Source of the DNA: Comamonadaceae bacterium OS-4
GTDB lineage: Bacteria; Pseudomonadota; Gammaproteobacteria; Burkholderiales; Burkholderiaceae_C
Assembly: GCA_027924025.1 (NCBI GenBank)
Contig: AP026970.1
Span: 2,936,501 to 3,000,500, forward strand
Reading direction: 5' to 3'
DNA: 64,000 nucleotides
The notes beneath the pieces were generated by a model. That model was not told where the DNA came from. It made no database searches and saw nothing but the letters and a program-made list of their open reading frames with translations. Shown in pieces: positions 46,533 through 55,176 of the stretch (the first letter of the stretch is position 1; the number at the start of each line of letters is the position of its first letter). A program made the position numbers and the translations under genes.

Positions 46533-47892
46533 CGCTCAGCTATTCATCAAAGCTCAATTTCTGGCAACGTGGTGCTTGTGCTGCATGAATTCGGCACAGG
46601 CAGCCCCTTTCGCCGTGGAACCTGTGCTGACAAACCTGCCGATTCATGCAAGTGGCGATCAGAATGTATTTGCCACGCCATTTGATTATCAGAATGGCAT
46701 CGTATTCACAGTGCATGTTGAGGCAGGTGATGGCTCCGGCAGAGCGGGTGTCAACTTGCACACAATCGTTCGCAAAGGCGTGAGACGTGCAGATGCAACT
46801 TGGACGTGGGAAAGTCACGTGGTTGAAACGCGGACAATTCTGGACACTTGGCACACCCAGGCATCAATCGCTGTAGACAAGCTGGGCTACGTGCATGTTG
46901 CGTACAACATGCACAACTTCCCTTGGCAGTACGCTGTGTCGGACAGACCCTATGACATCAGTTCATTCACCTTCAAAGGCCAGCCCGTAAGCCAACAAGA
47001 GATTGATCGGTCGAAATTTGAAAATAAAACGAATTTTCCGGACATAGGCACCGCAGCCATCCCGGGAAACCAAATCACATATCCATCGTTTGCTAAAGAC
47101 CGTAACGGTGAACTCTATGTGACGTACCGATTTGCTGTGCGCCCTAATCGAGCATTTGAAGAGCGAGCTTTTGGAGCAGGCATTGCTCGCTATGACACCA
47201 GTTTACGCACTTGGCATTCCATCGGTGGTGAAGTAACCATGGAAGCCAAAGACGCTAAGCTCAACGCCCAAGGCGTGACCGTTCAGCGGCCATTTGCATT
47301 TGAGGATCGATACACGGTGTACCTGCCGACCATCGGTTTTGACAGTGCCAACAAAATGCACATCGTGTGGAATTGGCGCCGAGGCGAAGCCGGGATGGAG
47401 ACCTTCCGCCCCAGCTATGCCATGGGCAGCACGGATAAAACTTTTGTGGACCCCACAGGTACCAAACTTGCGCTGCCTATTGATGTCATTCACTCGTTTC
47501 CTGTCACAGGCAAAAGGGATGAAGAGCAGTTTTATGCCCCGAAAGTCATCGCTTTCACAACGCAAGATACCCCCGTAGTATTAATGCAACCGCTCACACC
47601 CGGACGACAAATTTGGACTCTCAACAAATCGAGAGCTGTGTTCGAAAAGGAAGAGTCGCCGGCAGCAGCATCCGCTCTGGTTGTGGACAAACAAGGGCGC
47701 CAATGGGCCTTTGCAACTGGACTGCGCGTCTTTATGCGCCCCGAGGGGGTGACGCGTTGGGAGGACATGGGCGAAATCGGCCCCAATATTTGTGCCCCCA
47801 AGGTTGCTTACTATCCTGCGGAATCTCGCTTTGTCGTGCACGCTAAAAGCTGCACTGGCGACCGAGCCCACATATTCACTTTCAGGCGCTAG
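46525..47892 (+). CDS. Exported BNR-repeat protein
   Basis: A 455-aa secreted protein with an N-terminal hydrophobic segment ending MNSAQAAPFA, then a beta-propeller-like region with BNR/Asp-box character. LHTIVRKGVRRADATWTWES, SIAVDKLGYVHVAYNMH and YPSFAKDRNGELYVTYR are repeated blades, as in the BNR_4 family, which includes sialidase-like proteins and some polysaccharide lyases. Inside a polymer cluster it may trim, bind or degrade the product. Catalytic residues cannot be assigned. Start overlaps the upstream gene by 8 bp. Confidence 0.72.
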   Translation: MHNAQLFIKAQFLATWCLCCMNSAQAAPFAVEPVLTNLPIHASGDQNVFATPFDYQNGIVFTVHVEAGDGSGRAGVNLHTIVRKGVRRADATWTWESHVVETRTILDTWHTQASIAVDKLGYVHVAYNMHNFPWQYAVSDRPYDISSFTFKGQPVSQQEIDRSKFENKTNFPDIGTAAIPGNQITYPSFAKDRNGELYVTYRFAVRPNRAFEERAFGAGIARYDTSLRTWHSIGGEVTMEAKDAKLNAQGVTVQRPFAFEDRYTVYLPTIGFDSANKMHIVWNWRRGEAGMETFRPSYAMGSTDKTFVDPTGTKLALPIDVIHSFPVTGKRDEEQFYAPKVIAFTTQDTPVVLMQPLTPGRQIWTLNKSRAVFEKEESPAAASALVVDKQGRQWAFATGLRVFMRPEGVTRWEDMGEIGPNICAPKVAYYPAESRFVVHAKSCTGDRAHIFTFRR

Positions 47893-47897
47893 TTCCT

Positions 47898-48830
47898 GTG
47901 GACACTAATTCATACCCCTTAGGGCCCGTCGCAATTTTTGTCTTCAAGCGCCCAGCACACACACGGCGCTTACTCGAGAGTTTGCAAACCAATCCGGAGT
48001 TTTCTAAAAGTCCGGTTTATATATTTGCAGACGGTGCTCGCAACCCCAAAGAGCAGGCGGATGTGGACGCCGTTCGGCATGTGGTTGCAGAGTTTGCGCA
48101 CCCCCACAAAACCGTTGTACTCGCTCCTGCTAACCAGGGGCTGGCCAAATCTATTACGCAAGGCGTCACACAGTTATGTGCTGAATACGGCCGGGCCATC
48201 GTGGTGGAAGATGACCTTGTAGTGGCCCCCAGTTTTCTCAGCTACATGAATACGGCACTTGCACGCTATGCCGATGCCATGCAAGTCATGCAGGTTTCCG
48301 GTCACATGTTTCCGGTCGATTTGCAGGCCACCACAGACGCTGTGCTAATGCCCGTGACCACCTCTTGGGGTTGGGCCACTTGGCAGCGTGCTTGGGCGCA
48401 TATGGCAGAGGCTCCGGCGGACGCCACTGCCCACCTGGCAAGCCGCAAGTGGCGGTTCCAGTTTGATCTGCGTGGCACGTTTCCCTACGCACGCATGCTA
48501 GCTCAGCGCCTGCAGCGCAAAAATCACTCATGGGCCATATGGTGGTATTACCAAGTATTCACACACGGCGGCTTGGTGCTCCACCCTACACGGTCCCTTG
48601 TGAACAACGAAGGATTCGATGGCAGTGGCACCCACTGTGCTGATAAAGATGTAGTTCAAATGACTTTGCTGGACACGCACGTATCCAGCTACCCCCACGA
48701 AATCGCAGCCAACACAGCAGCCTTCAAGCGCTATGGCCAATTTTTAGTGGCGGACAGAGGCATCAAAAAATACACATTCGACTGCCTATGGCGTTTGTTT
48801 TTTTCTACCAAGTTACTGCATGCGCGCTGA
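47898..48830 (+). CDS. GNT-I-like glycosyltransferase
   Basis: A 310-aa GT-A-fold transferase. The start AIFVFKRPAHTRRLLESL, the middle ADGARNPKEQADVDAVR and the metal motif VVEDDLVVAPSFLSYMN (EDD) resemble the bacterial GNT1-like group; TSWGWATWQRAW is a typical later motif. GTG start at 47898. Overlaps the next gene by 11 bp. Sugar specificity unknown. Confidence 0.82.
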   Translation: MDTNSYPLGPVAIFVFKRPAHTRRLLESLQTNPEFSKSPVYIFADGARNPKEQADVDAVRHVVAEFAHPHKTVVLAPANQGLAKSITQGVTQLCAEYGRAIVVEDDLVVAPSFLSYMNTALARYADAMQVMQVSGHMFPVDLQATTDAVLMPVTTSWGWATWQRAWAHMAEAPADATAHLASRKWRFQFDLRGTFPYARMLAQRLQRKNHSWAIWWYYQVFTHGGLVLHPTRSLVNNEGFDGSGTHCADKDVVQMTLLDTHVSSYPHEIAANTAAFKRYGQFLVADRGIKKYTFDCLWRLFFSTKLLHAR

Positions 48831-49566
48831 GCTCAAAGTCCATCTGAAACGTGCATTGGCCGCGCACCCCTTGGTTGCCTTGTGGTTTGCGGGGCTCCGC
48901 GCGCGGGTATTGGGCCTGATTGCGCTTCCCTACCGGCTGCGCTTTCTGGCCAAAGCCAGCGTGCCATGGAGCGTCAAACTCATCGGTATCCATCGTATTG
49001 CGATTGGCGGGAACACCGTCATCGGCGCGCGATCCTGGCTCAACGTCAACGACCACACCAGCTCGGGATATGCGTTGCGCATTGGCGACCACTGCTTTAT
49101 TGGTATTGATAATTTCTTTAGTGTTGGTCAGGCAATTGCAATCGGTGATTATGTGTTGACCACTAAGGACTGTGCATTTATAGGTGCAGGCCATACATAC
49201 GATGACCCTTTTGTACCGTACACATCTGCTGGTGTGTCTGCCGGCGGCAATATTGTCGTTGGAGCGAACTGCTTTTTTGGCATAGGCGCCAAGGTCATTG
49301 GCAACCTGACTATCGGGCACGGCAGTGTGATTGGCGCAGGTGCTGTGGTGCAGGCGGACGTACCCCCGTTCTCGTTGGTGGTGGGAGCGCCCGCCCGCAT
49401 CATCAAGCGGTACGACTTTGCCAAATGTGAGTGGGTGCGTTGGCCCGCTGACGACTACACCGATGGCCCAAGCGAAGACATTTACCTGCGCCAGCTCAAG
49501 GCGAAGCACGGTGCGCCAGTGCACCACATCTCCGCAGCGGGTGGCGCCGGATATGACGTTGCCTGA
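48820..49566 (+). CDS. Hexapeptide acyltransferase (LbH fold)
   Basis: A 248-aa protein whose residues ~60-190 form a left-handed beta-helix with hexapeptide repeats (IAIGGNTVIGARSWLNV, IGIDNFFSVGQAIAIGDYV, IGAGAVVQADVPPFSLVVGA) and a catalytic-type His in IGAGHTYDD. Similar to WcaF/maltose-type O-acetyltransferases, so it probably acetylates a sugar of the repeat unit. No transmembrane segment. Confidence 0.87.
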   Translation: MRAELKVHLKRALAAHPLVALWFAGLRARVLGLIALPYRLRFLAKASVPWSVKLIGIHRIAIGGNTVIGARSWLNVNDHTSSGYALRIGDHCFIGIDNFFSVGQAIAIGDYVLTTKDCAFIGAGHTYDDPFVPYTSAGVSAGGNIVVGANCFFGIGAKVIGNLTIGHGSVIGAGAVVQADVPPFSLVVGAPARIIKRYDFAKCEWVRWPADDYTDGPSEDIYLRQLKAKHGAPVHHISAAGGAGYDVA

Positions 49567-49596
49567 TGGCAATACAAAATTATTGGGAACTCTAAG

Positions 49597-50535
49597 TTGA
49601 CTATTTTTCTGACAGGTGCCCATGGCTTCATCGGGCACCATACAGCGCAACATTTATCCGCCAATGGCAAAACCGTAATTGGTCTGGGCCATGGAGCCTG
49701 GGTTGAGGCAGATTACCGCCGTATCGGTCTGAGTGACTGGCTTAACGGCGAAGTCAGCCATGCCAATTTGGATGCCCTGGCCGCCAAGCATGGTGCGCCG
49801 GAATGCGTCATTCACCTGGCTGGCGGGAGTGCTGTTGGCCCGTCATTTGCAGCACCTGCCGAAGACTTCAGGCGCACGGTGATAGGCACCTCCGACCTGG
49901 CTGAGTGGGTCCGTTTGCGAGCGCCACAAGCCCCGGTGGTAATGGCGTCCAGCGCCGCTGTCTATGGGGCCAGTCACACAGCAGCTATTCCAGAAAATGC
50001 TCGCTGTGTCCCCTACTCGCCATACGGCTACCACAAGCACATGGCAGAGCTTTCCTTAGCCTCTTATGCGCACAGCTTCGGACTGAAGGTAGCGTGCGTC
50101 CGGCTCTTTTCCGTGTACGGCGCTGGCCTTAAAAAACAACTTCTCTGGGACGCCTGCACCAAATTGGCTGGCAACATTGATGTGCTGGCCCTCGGCGGAC
50201 ACGGCACCGAGCTGCGCGACTGGCTGCACGTGGACGATGCAGCCCGGCTATTGAGCTTGGCCGCAACGCATGCCAGTGAGCAATGTCCCATCGTCAACTG
50301 CGGCACGGGCGAAGCCACATCGGTTCGGGAGGTTGCAAGCCATTTGGTGGCTTGCTGGGGTGGATCCACATCAGTGTCCTTTAGTGGCGCAGCACGCGCA
50401 GGTGACCCCCAGAGCCTCGTTGCAGACGCAAACCTCGCCGCCACATGGGGTTGGACTGCGAAGCAGACATGGAAATCAGGTCTACAAGATTACGTCGCCT
50501 GGTTCAAATCCACACAAACTCGGGTGGCGCTATGA
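49597..50535 (+). CDS. NAD-dependent sugar epimerase/dehydratase
   Basis: A 312-aa extended SDR enzyme. The glycine-rich motif IFLTGAHGFIGHHTAQHL opens the protein; active-site residues lie in MASSAAVYGASHTAA and YSPYGYHKHMAEL (YxxxK). A TTG start at 49597 gives the canonical N-terminus; no ATG is near. It probably makes a modified NDP-sugar for the polymer; reaction not determinable. Overlaps the next gene by 4 bp. Confidence 0.85.
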   Translation: MTIFLTGAHGFIGHHTAQHLSANGKTVIGLGHGAWVEADYRRIGLSDWLNGEVSHANLDALAAKHGAPECVIHLAGGSAVGPSFAAPAEDFRRTVIGTSDLAEWVRLRAPQAPVVMASSAAVYGASHTAAIPENARCVPYSPYGYHKHMAELSLASYAHSFGLKVACVRLFSVYGAGLKKQLLWDACTKLAGNIDVLALGGHGTELRDWLHVDDAARLLSLAATHASEQCPIVNCGTGEATSVREVASHLVACWGGSTSVSFSGAARAGDPQSLVADANLAATWGWTAKQTWKSGLQDYVAWFKSTQTRVAL

Positions 50536-51719
50536 AAGTCGCATTCAGTGTGTTCGGTGGGACGGGGTGGACAGGCGGCATTAACTACTTGCGAAACCTG
50601 TTATCCGCAGTATCGGAATTACCCGGCAATCCGATAGAGCCTGTGCTTTTCATCGCGCCAGAAACATCGCATGAGAGCGTAGCCATGCTCACACCATATT
50701 TGGCGCAACCACCCGTTGTGGTCAAAGGCTGGAGTGCGAGTAAGTGGAGCAGACTTCAACGCCTCGCGGGAAGTGCATTGCTGCAGCGGGACTTTGTATC
50801 TGAGGCTGCATTCCGCCGCGAAGGCATAGATGTCGTTTTTCAACATGCGGCTTGGTACGGCATGTTGTTCGGACTGCCGACGTTGGCTTGGATTGCAGAC
50901 TTTCAGCACAAGCACTTGCCACACATGTTCAGCAAGGCTAACAACATCAAACGCGATCTTGGGTACTGGGCTCTGAGCTATTCAGCCACGCAAGTCATGC
51001 TGAGCAGCCAGGATGCCCTGCGCGACTGTGAGCATTTTTTCCCCAGTACACGCGACAAAACTGCGGTACTGCCATTTTGTGTGCAGCTGCCATCTCACGC
51101 CCAGGCTATAACAGCTGACGAATTGCGCTCGCAATACCAATTGCCTGACCGCTATTTTTACCTTCCCAACCAGCTCTGGAAACACAAGAACCATCTGGCG
51201 GTGATTGAAGCCTTGCGCATCCTTAAGCAGCGCTACCCAAATCTGGTGATAGTGGCCACCGGCAATCCATCGGATGCCCGTAACCCCGCACACCCCGAAG
51301 CAGTGTTGGCCAAAGTCCAGCAATACGGGCTGAGCTCGAGTTTTCGTTTTCTGGGCCTTGTGCCATACGCACACATCATGCCCCTGATGCGCGGTGCGGT
51401 TGCGGTAGTCAATCCCTCACTGTTTGAAGGATGGAGCACCACGGTGGAAGAAGCCAAGGCGATGGGGGTTCCCCTGTTGCTGTCCAACATTGGCGTGCAT
51501 CTGGAGCAAGCCACCACCGATGCATCGTTTTTTGACCCTTCGCAACCCGAGTCCATTGCCGAGTGCTTGGGAAGTTTCTGGGACCAGTATGACCCAAGCC
51601 ATCGCACAGCAACAGAGCAACTGGCTACCGAAGCCTACCGCCTCAAGCGTGTCGAGTTTGCTCAGAATTTTGTCGACATCGTGTCAAAAACATCACAGCG
51701 AGCAACACACCCGTCTTAA
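50532..51719 (+). CDS. Family 4 (GT-B) glycosyltransferase
   Basis: A 395-aa GT-B transferase. The N-terminus MKVAFSVFGGTGWTGGINYL is a GT4-type start; the C-terminal half has YFYLPNQLWKHKNHLAVIEA and the EX7E-like donor motif in NPSLFEGWSTTVEEAKAMGV. Cytoplasmic face of the membrane. ATG at 50532 overlaps the epimerase stop. Confidence 0.9.
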   Translation: MKVAFSVFGGTGWTGGINYLRNLLSAVSELPGNPIEPVLFIAPETSHESVAMLTPYLAQPPVVVKGWSASKWSRLQRLAGSALLQRDFVSEAAFRREGIDVVFQHAAWYGMLFGLPTLAWIADFQHKHLPHMFSKANNIKRDLGYWALSYSATQVMLSSQDALRDCEHFFPSTRDKTAVLPFCVQLPSHAQAITADELRSQYQLPDRYFYLPNQLWKHKNHLAVIEALRILKQRYPNLVIVATGNPSDARNPAHPEAVLAKVQQYGLSSSFRFLGLVPYAHIMPLMRGAVAVVNPSLFEGWSTTVEEAKAMGVPLLLSNIGVHLEQATTDASFFDPSQPESIAECLGSFWDQYDPSHRTATEQLATEAYRLKRVEFAQNFVDIVSKTSQRATHPS

Positions 51720-51766
51720 TTGACCTGTAACGCAAACAAAGTACCTGCGAATCATTGAGAACACAC

Positions 51767-52639
51767 GTGAATATTCACTCTATTCTGAAGCAATTGTTTT
51801 ACAGAGCGCCCTTAGCTGATGAGGCCGGAGGTCAGGTAATACGAGCCACGCTGGAAAGTCGCCGCCCCGCCATGATTGCCCGATTTGGATCAGTAGAGAT
51901 CAAAGGGGTTCTGTACCCCATGACGCCTTCGGTGCTGAGGCCCATTTTCCGCAACCGCGTTTTTACTGACATGAAAAACAATGCGGGCTTTTTTTCGGTG
52001 AGCGAACACAGCCTGGACGTCTTCTCCTCAATGATGGTGGAAGACATGAGACTTCTTGATGTATTGGGGTCTTGGCGCGCTGAGGAGAGGCTGTTAGAAA
52101 AAGAATTTTCAAATGCGCACCGTGTGGATTTGAAATGCTTGGAGCCATATTTATCCAAAAACCCTTGGTCAGAAATGTTGACAGGCAAGAAGGTGTTGGT
52201 GGTTCACCCTTTCAGTCGAACTATCGAGCACCAGTATTTTGAGAAACGAGCTTTGCTATTCCAAGACCAACGTGTGCTGCCTAAATTCCAAAGCCTTCAG
52301 ACCATCAAAGCAGTGCAGACAGTGGCCGGTGGGAATGGGGGATTTGCCACCTGGTTTGAAGCTTTGGGCTTCATGAAGTCGCAAATCGATTCCAAAGATT
52401 TCGATGTTGCCATCCTAGGCTGCGGTGCGTATGGATTTCCCTTGGCGGCACATATCAAACGCATGGGTAAGCAAGCTGTGCACATGGGCGGGTCAACCCA
52501 AATTCTTTTTGGCATCAAAGGTAATCGGTGGGATCACCACCCTGTGATTTCCAAACTCTATAACGACTATTGGGTAAGGCCGACCGCAGACGATAGGCCA
52601 GCGAATGCTGAAAAAGTGGAAAACGGGTGCTACTGGTAG
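51767..52639 (+). CDS. GT-D-fold-like putative glycosyltransferase
   Basis: A 290-aa protein of uncertain family. MIARFGSVEIKGVL (residues ~30-43) and CGAYGFPLAAHIKRMGKQ followed by AVHMGGSTQILFGIKG resemble the DUF1792/GT-D glycosyltransferase pattern (IARFGDGE..., G.yg..la...k..g). No membrane segment. GTG start at 51767 is chosen over TTG at 51755. Intermediate GC between its neighbours. The activity is inferred from weak motif likeness and context only. Confidence 0.55.
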   Translation: MNIHSILKQLFYRAPLADEAGGQVIRATLESRRPAMIARFGSVEIKGVLYPMTPSVLRPIFRNRVFTDMKNNAGFFSVSEHSLDVFSSMMVEDMRLLDVLGSWRAEERLLEKEFSNAHRVDLKCLEPYLSKNPWSEMLTGKKVLVVHPFSRTIEHQYFEKRALLFQDQRVLPKFQSLQTIKAVQTVAGGNGGFATWFEALGFMKSQIDSKDFDVAILGCGAYGFPLAAHIKRMGKQAVHMGGSTQILFGIKGNRWDHHPVISKLYNDYWVRPTADDRPANAEKVENGCYW

Positions 52640-52695
52640 TTCTAGTTTGAAAAAACAAAAAATAAGAGCATCCTGTCACGTAATTAAAGAAAGCT

Positions 52696-53850
52696 ATGAA
52701 CCCCAATCTGTCTTCATTTTTAAACATGTCGCGTTGGTTAGCGGCTTTCTTGGTTGTGATTGCTCATATCCGACATTTGATATGGGTGGACTACGCAGAA
52801 GTGGTTCAGAAAACAGTGCTAGTTAAGGGCATCTACTTTGTTACTGGTCTAGGACACGAGGCGGTCGTTATTTTTTTTGTGATTTCAGGTTTTTTAGTGG
52901 GGGGGCTAACGCTAAGCAAATGGTTAGAAAGTGAACCTGACTTGGGAGCCTACGCAAGCGCTAGGGTTAGCCGCATATATATTGTTTTTATTCCTGCTCT
53001 TTTTATCGGACTTGGATTGGATTGGTTTGGGTTGCATTGGTTCAATACTAGCGAACTGTATACAGACGCGGCAAAGTACAGCATGTCAGTGCATCCAGAT
53101 ATTGCGGCGGACATGACGTTTACAACACTGGTCGGCAACTTGTTCATGATGCAAAACATTCTTGTCGGCACATTTGGAAGCAACGCCCCACTTTGGAGTC
53201 TGGCTTATGAATGGTGGTATTACTGCCTATTTGGACTTTTCGCTTTTACATTTACAGCCAAAAGTAACTCAAGAATTGTATTTGGACTGCTAGGTATTAC
53301 TCTGACTTTTTTATTACCCTCAAAAATATTGCTATGGGGCTGTATTTGGGCACTCGGATTAGTTGCACATATATGGCTCAAATCAAAGGCCTGGCGTCCC
53401 TCGGCTTGGTTAGGCATTGGTACTTTCTGTATCACAATGATTGCATCACGCCTCAGTCACAGCTCGGAGAATACAACCGATACAAACTCATATTTGATTG
53501 AATTTAGTCGAGATTTTTTTCTCGCAACCGGATTCGTTGTCGCTTTAGTAAGCACGAGTCGACTGGACATGAAAATGCCACTATCAAAACTAAGCGCTTG
53601 GCTTGCTGAGTTCTCATACAGCACATACTTGATTCATTTTCCAGTGTTGCTCTTGATTGTCGCCTTTTGTTTTCAAGTATTTGACTTGAAATTCCAGGTG
53701 CAACCCAGTTCATTGGGTTTTATCTATATGACAGCACTAACTTTCCTGGTGTATGTCGTTTGTTACTTTTTTGCGTGGCTTACTGAACGGCATACTCACA
53801 TTATCCGAAAGAAATTAGACCGACTTTTGGTGCAGTCTTCCCATGCGTGA
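52696..53850 (+). CDS. Acyltransferase family 3 membrane protein
   Basis: A 384-aa integral membrane acyltransferase (OafA/NodX type) with about ten helices. The N-terminal RWLAAFLVVIAHIRHLIW carries the R...H motif, VIFFVISGFLVGG is diagnostic, and the mid-protein LWSLAYEWWYYCLFGL is the conserved W-S-L-x-x-E-W block. It would O-acetylate the polymer. Markedly AT-rich (repeated ATTT/AATA codons), unlike the GC-rich gene that follows. Confidence 0.9.
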   Translation: MNPNLSSFLNMSRWLAAFLVVIAHIRHLIWVDYAEVVQKTVLVKGIYFVTGLGHEAVVIFFVISGFLVGGLTLSKWLESEPDLGAYASARVSRIYIVFIPALFIGLGLDWFGLHWFNTSELYTDAAKYSMSVHPDIAADMTFTTLVGNLFMMQNILVGTFGSNAPLWSLAYEWWYYCLFGLFAFTFTAKSNSRIVFGLLGITLTFLLPSKILLWGCIWALGLVAHIWLKSKAWRPSAWLGIGTFCITMIASRLSHSSENTTDTNSYLIEFSRDFFLATGFVVALVSTSRLDMKMPLSKLSAWLAEFSYSTYLIHFPVLLLIVAFCFQVFDLKFQVQPSSLGFIYMTALTFLVYVVCYFFAWLTERHTHIIRKKLDRLLVQSSHA

Positions 53851-54643
53851 GCTGTCAACTCATTGGCCACAAATTCTTATGACCCCGAAACGAAAAATTA
53901 CGTCAGTCTTGACTGCACCCATTGATGTTTTAACTTGGGATGACGCGGTTTCGCGTTTGGCACGTTGGTCTGTCGCGCACGAGAGCCGCTATGTGTGTAT
54001 TTGCAATGCGCACTCGGTGGTTACTGCCGGGCAAGACCCGGCCTTTGGCGCCGTGGTGGAACAAGCCGATATGGCAACACCCGATGGGGCCCCGGTAGCC
54101 TGGATGATGCGCAAGCTGGGGTTCGCAAACCAGCAGCGCATTAACGGGCCGGACCTGATGTGGAAATACTGTGCAGAGGCGGCCGGGCGCAACGAGTCGA
54201 TTTACTTATACGGCGGCACCGAAGAAACGCTCACCATATTGCAAGCCAAGCTGGCAGCGACTTACCCGGCACTGCGGGTGGCGGGGGCATATTCGCCGCC
54301 GTTTCGCGCACTCACCGCCGAGGAAGATGCGGCGGTGGTAGAGCGCATCAACACATCGGGCGCTGGCACGGTGTGGGTGAGCTTGGGTTGCCCCAAGCAA
54401 GAGCTGTGGATGGCTGCGCACCGCGGGCGCATTCACGCGGTGATGATTGGGGTGGGCGCTGCGTTTGATTACCACGCAGGCACGATTCAGCGGGCACCGC
54501 TGTGGATGCAAAACGCAGGCTTGGAGTGGCTGCACCGCTTGGTGTCTGAGCCCCGCCGCTTGTGGCGACGGTACTTGGTGACCAACACTTTGTTTATTGC
54601 GGGTGCTGCCCGCCAACTGCTGACGCGCCGCCATGCTGAGTAA
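53843..54643 (+). CDS. WecG/TagA/CpsF-family glycosyltransferase (GT26)
   Basis: A 266-aa GT26 enzyme adding a ManNAc/ManNAcA- or Glc-type residue to lipid-linked intermediates. Core motifs: CNAHSVVTAGQDPAF, ADMATPDGAPVAWMMRKLG, YLYGGTEETLTILQAKL and WVSLGCPKQELWMA. Its first ~130 bp are AT-richer and the rest is GC-rich like the rml genes, so the right border of the variable cassette seems to fall inside it. Start at 53843 or 53879. Confidence 0.9.
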   Translation: MRELSTHWPQILMTPKRKITSVLTAPIDVLTWDDAVSRLARWSVAHESRYVCICNAHSVVTAGQDPAFGAVVEQADMATPDGAPVAWMMRKLGFANQQRINGPDLMWKYCAEAAGRNESIYLYGGTEETLTILQAKLAATYPALRVAGAYSPPFRALTAEEDAAVVERINTSGAGTVWVSLGCPKQELWMAAHRGRIHAVMIGVGAAFDYHAGTIQRAPLWMQNAGLEWLHRLVSEPRRLWRRYLVTNTLFIAGAARQLLTRRHAE

Positions 54644-55112
54644 AGACGTTTTTTTGGGCGTAGTAGACGCGGCACCCTTGGTAGCCATGGACCTGGTGGT
54701 GGTGCGCGGTGGCACCGAGATATTGCTGGGCTTGCGCAACAACCGGCCGGCGCAGGGCTTTTGGTTTGTGCCGGGTGGTCGCATCCGCAAAAACGAAACC
54801 ATGCAGGCGGCCTTGGCCCGGGTGGCGCATGACGAGTTGGGCCTGCAGCTGGCTGATTTGCCGGTGCCGCCCCGTCATATGGGTGCCTTTGAGCACTTTT
54901 ACACTGACTGTTTTGCGGGGGATGTGGGGGTGTCTACCCACTATGTGGTGATGGGCAACCTGGTTGCATTGCCAGCTGGCACCGAGCTTGCTGCGGCAGA
55001 CGCCCAGCACAGCGCGCTGCGCTGGTGGCCGCTGGCTGAGGCACAAGCCTCTGCCGAGGTGCACCGCTTTACCAAAGACTATGTGGATGCCATTTTGCTA
55101 TCAAAAATATAG
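54633..55112 (+). CDS. gmm: GDP-mannose mannosyl hydrolase
   Basis: A Nudix-like enzyme (159 aa) hydrolysing GDP-mannose to GDP and mannose, found with colanic-acid-type loci. NNRPAQGFWFVPGGRIRKNE is the Gmm signature; as in true Gmm the Nudix box is atypical (VAHDELGL rather than REUXEE). It overlaps the GT26 gene by 11 bp. The last codons and the TAG stop (LLSKI) are supplied by a copy of the dispersed repeat. Confidence 0.9.
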   Translation: MLSKDVFLGVVDAAPLVAMDLVVVRGGTEILLGLRNNRPAQGFWFVPGGRIRKNETMQAALARVAHDELGLQLADLPVPPRHMGAFEHFYTDCFAGDVGVSTHYVVMGNLVALPAGTELAAADAQHSALRWWPLAEAQASAEVHRFTKDYVDAILLSKI

Positions 55113-55153
55113 CTGGTAGCGCAGGCGATATGTGCGCTACAGGCCTTTTTTAT
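55094..55153 (-). repeat. Dispersed ~50-bp repeat, copy on minus strand (gmm-ugd junction)
   Basis: Read on the minus strand: AAAAGGCCTGTAGCGCAC, then GCGCTACCAGCTATA and TTGATAGCAAAA, in the same order as the ugpQ copy (AAAAGGCCTCTAGCGCTC...). The GTAGCGC/GCGCTAC blocks form a hairpin. It overlaps the last 19 bp of gmm. Confidence 0.7.
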
Positions 55154-55176
55154 TTAAATTAGAGAGGGAGTGAGAG

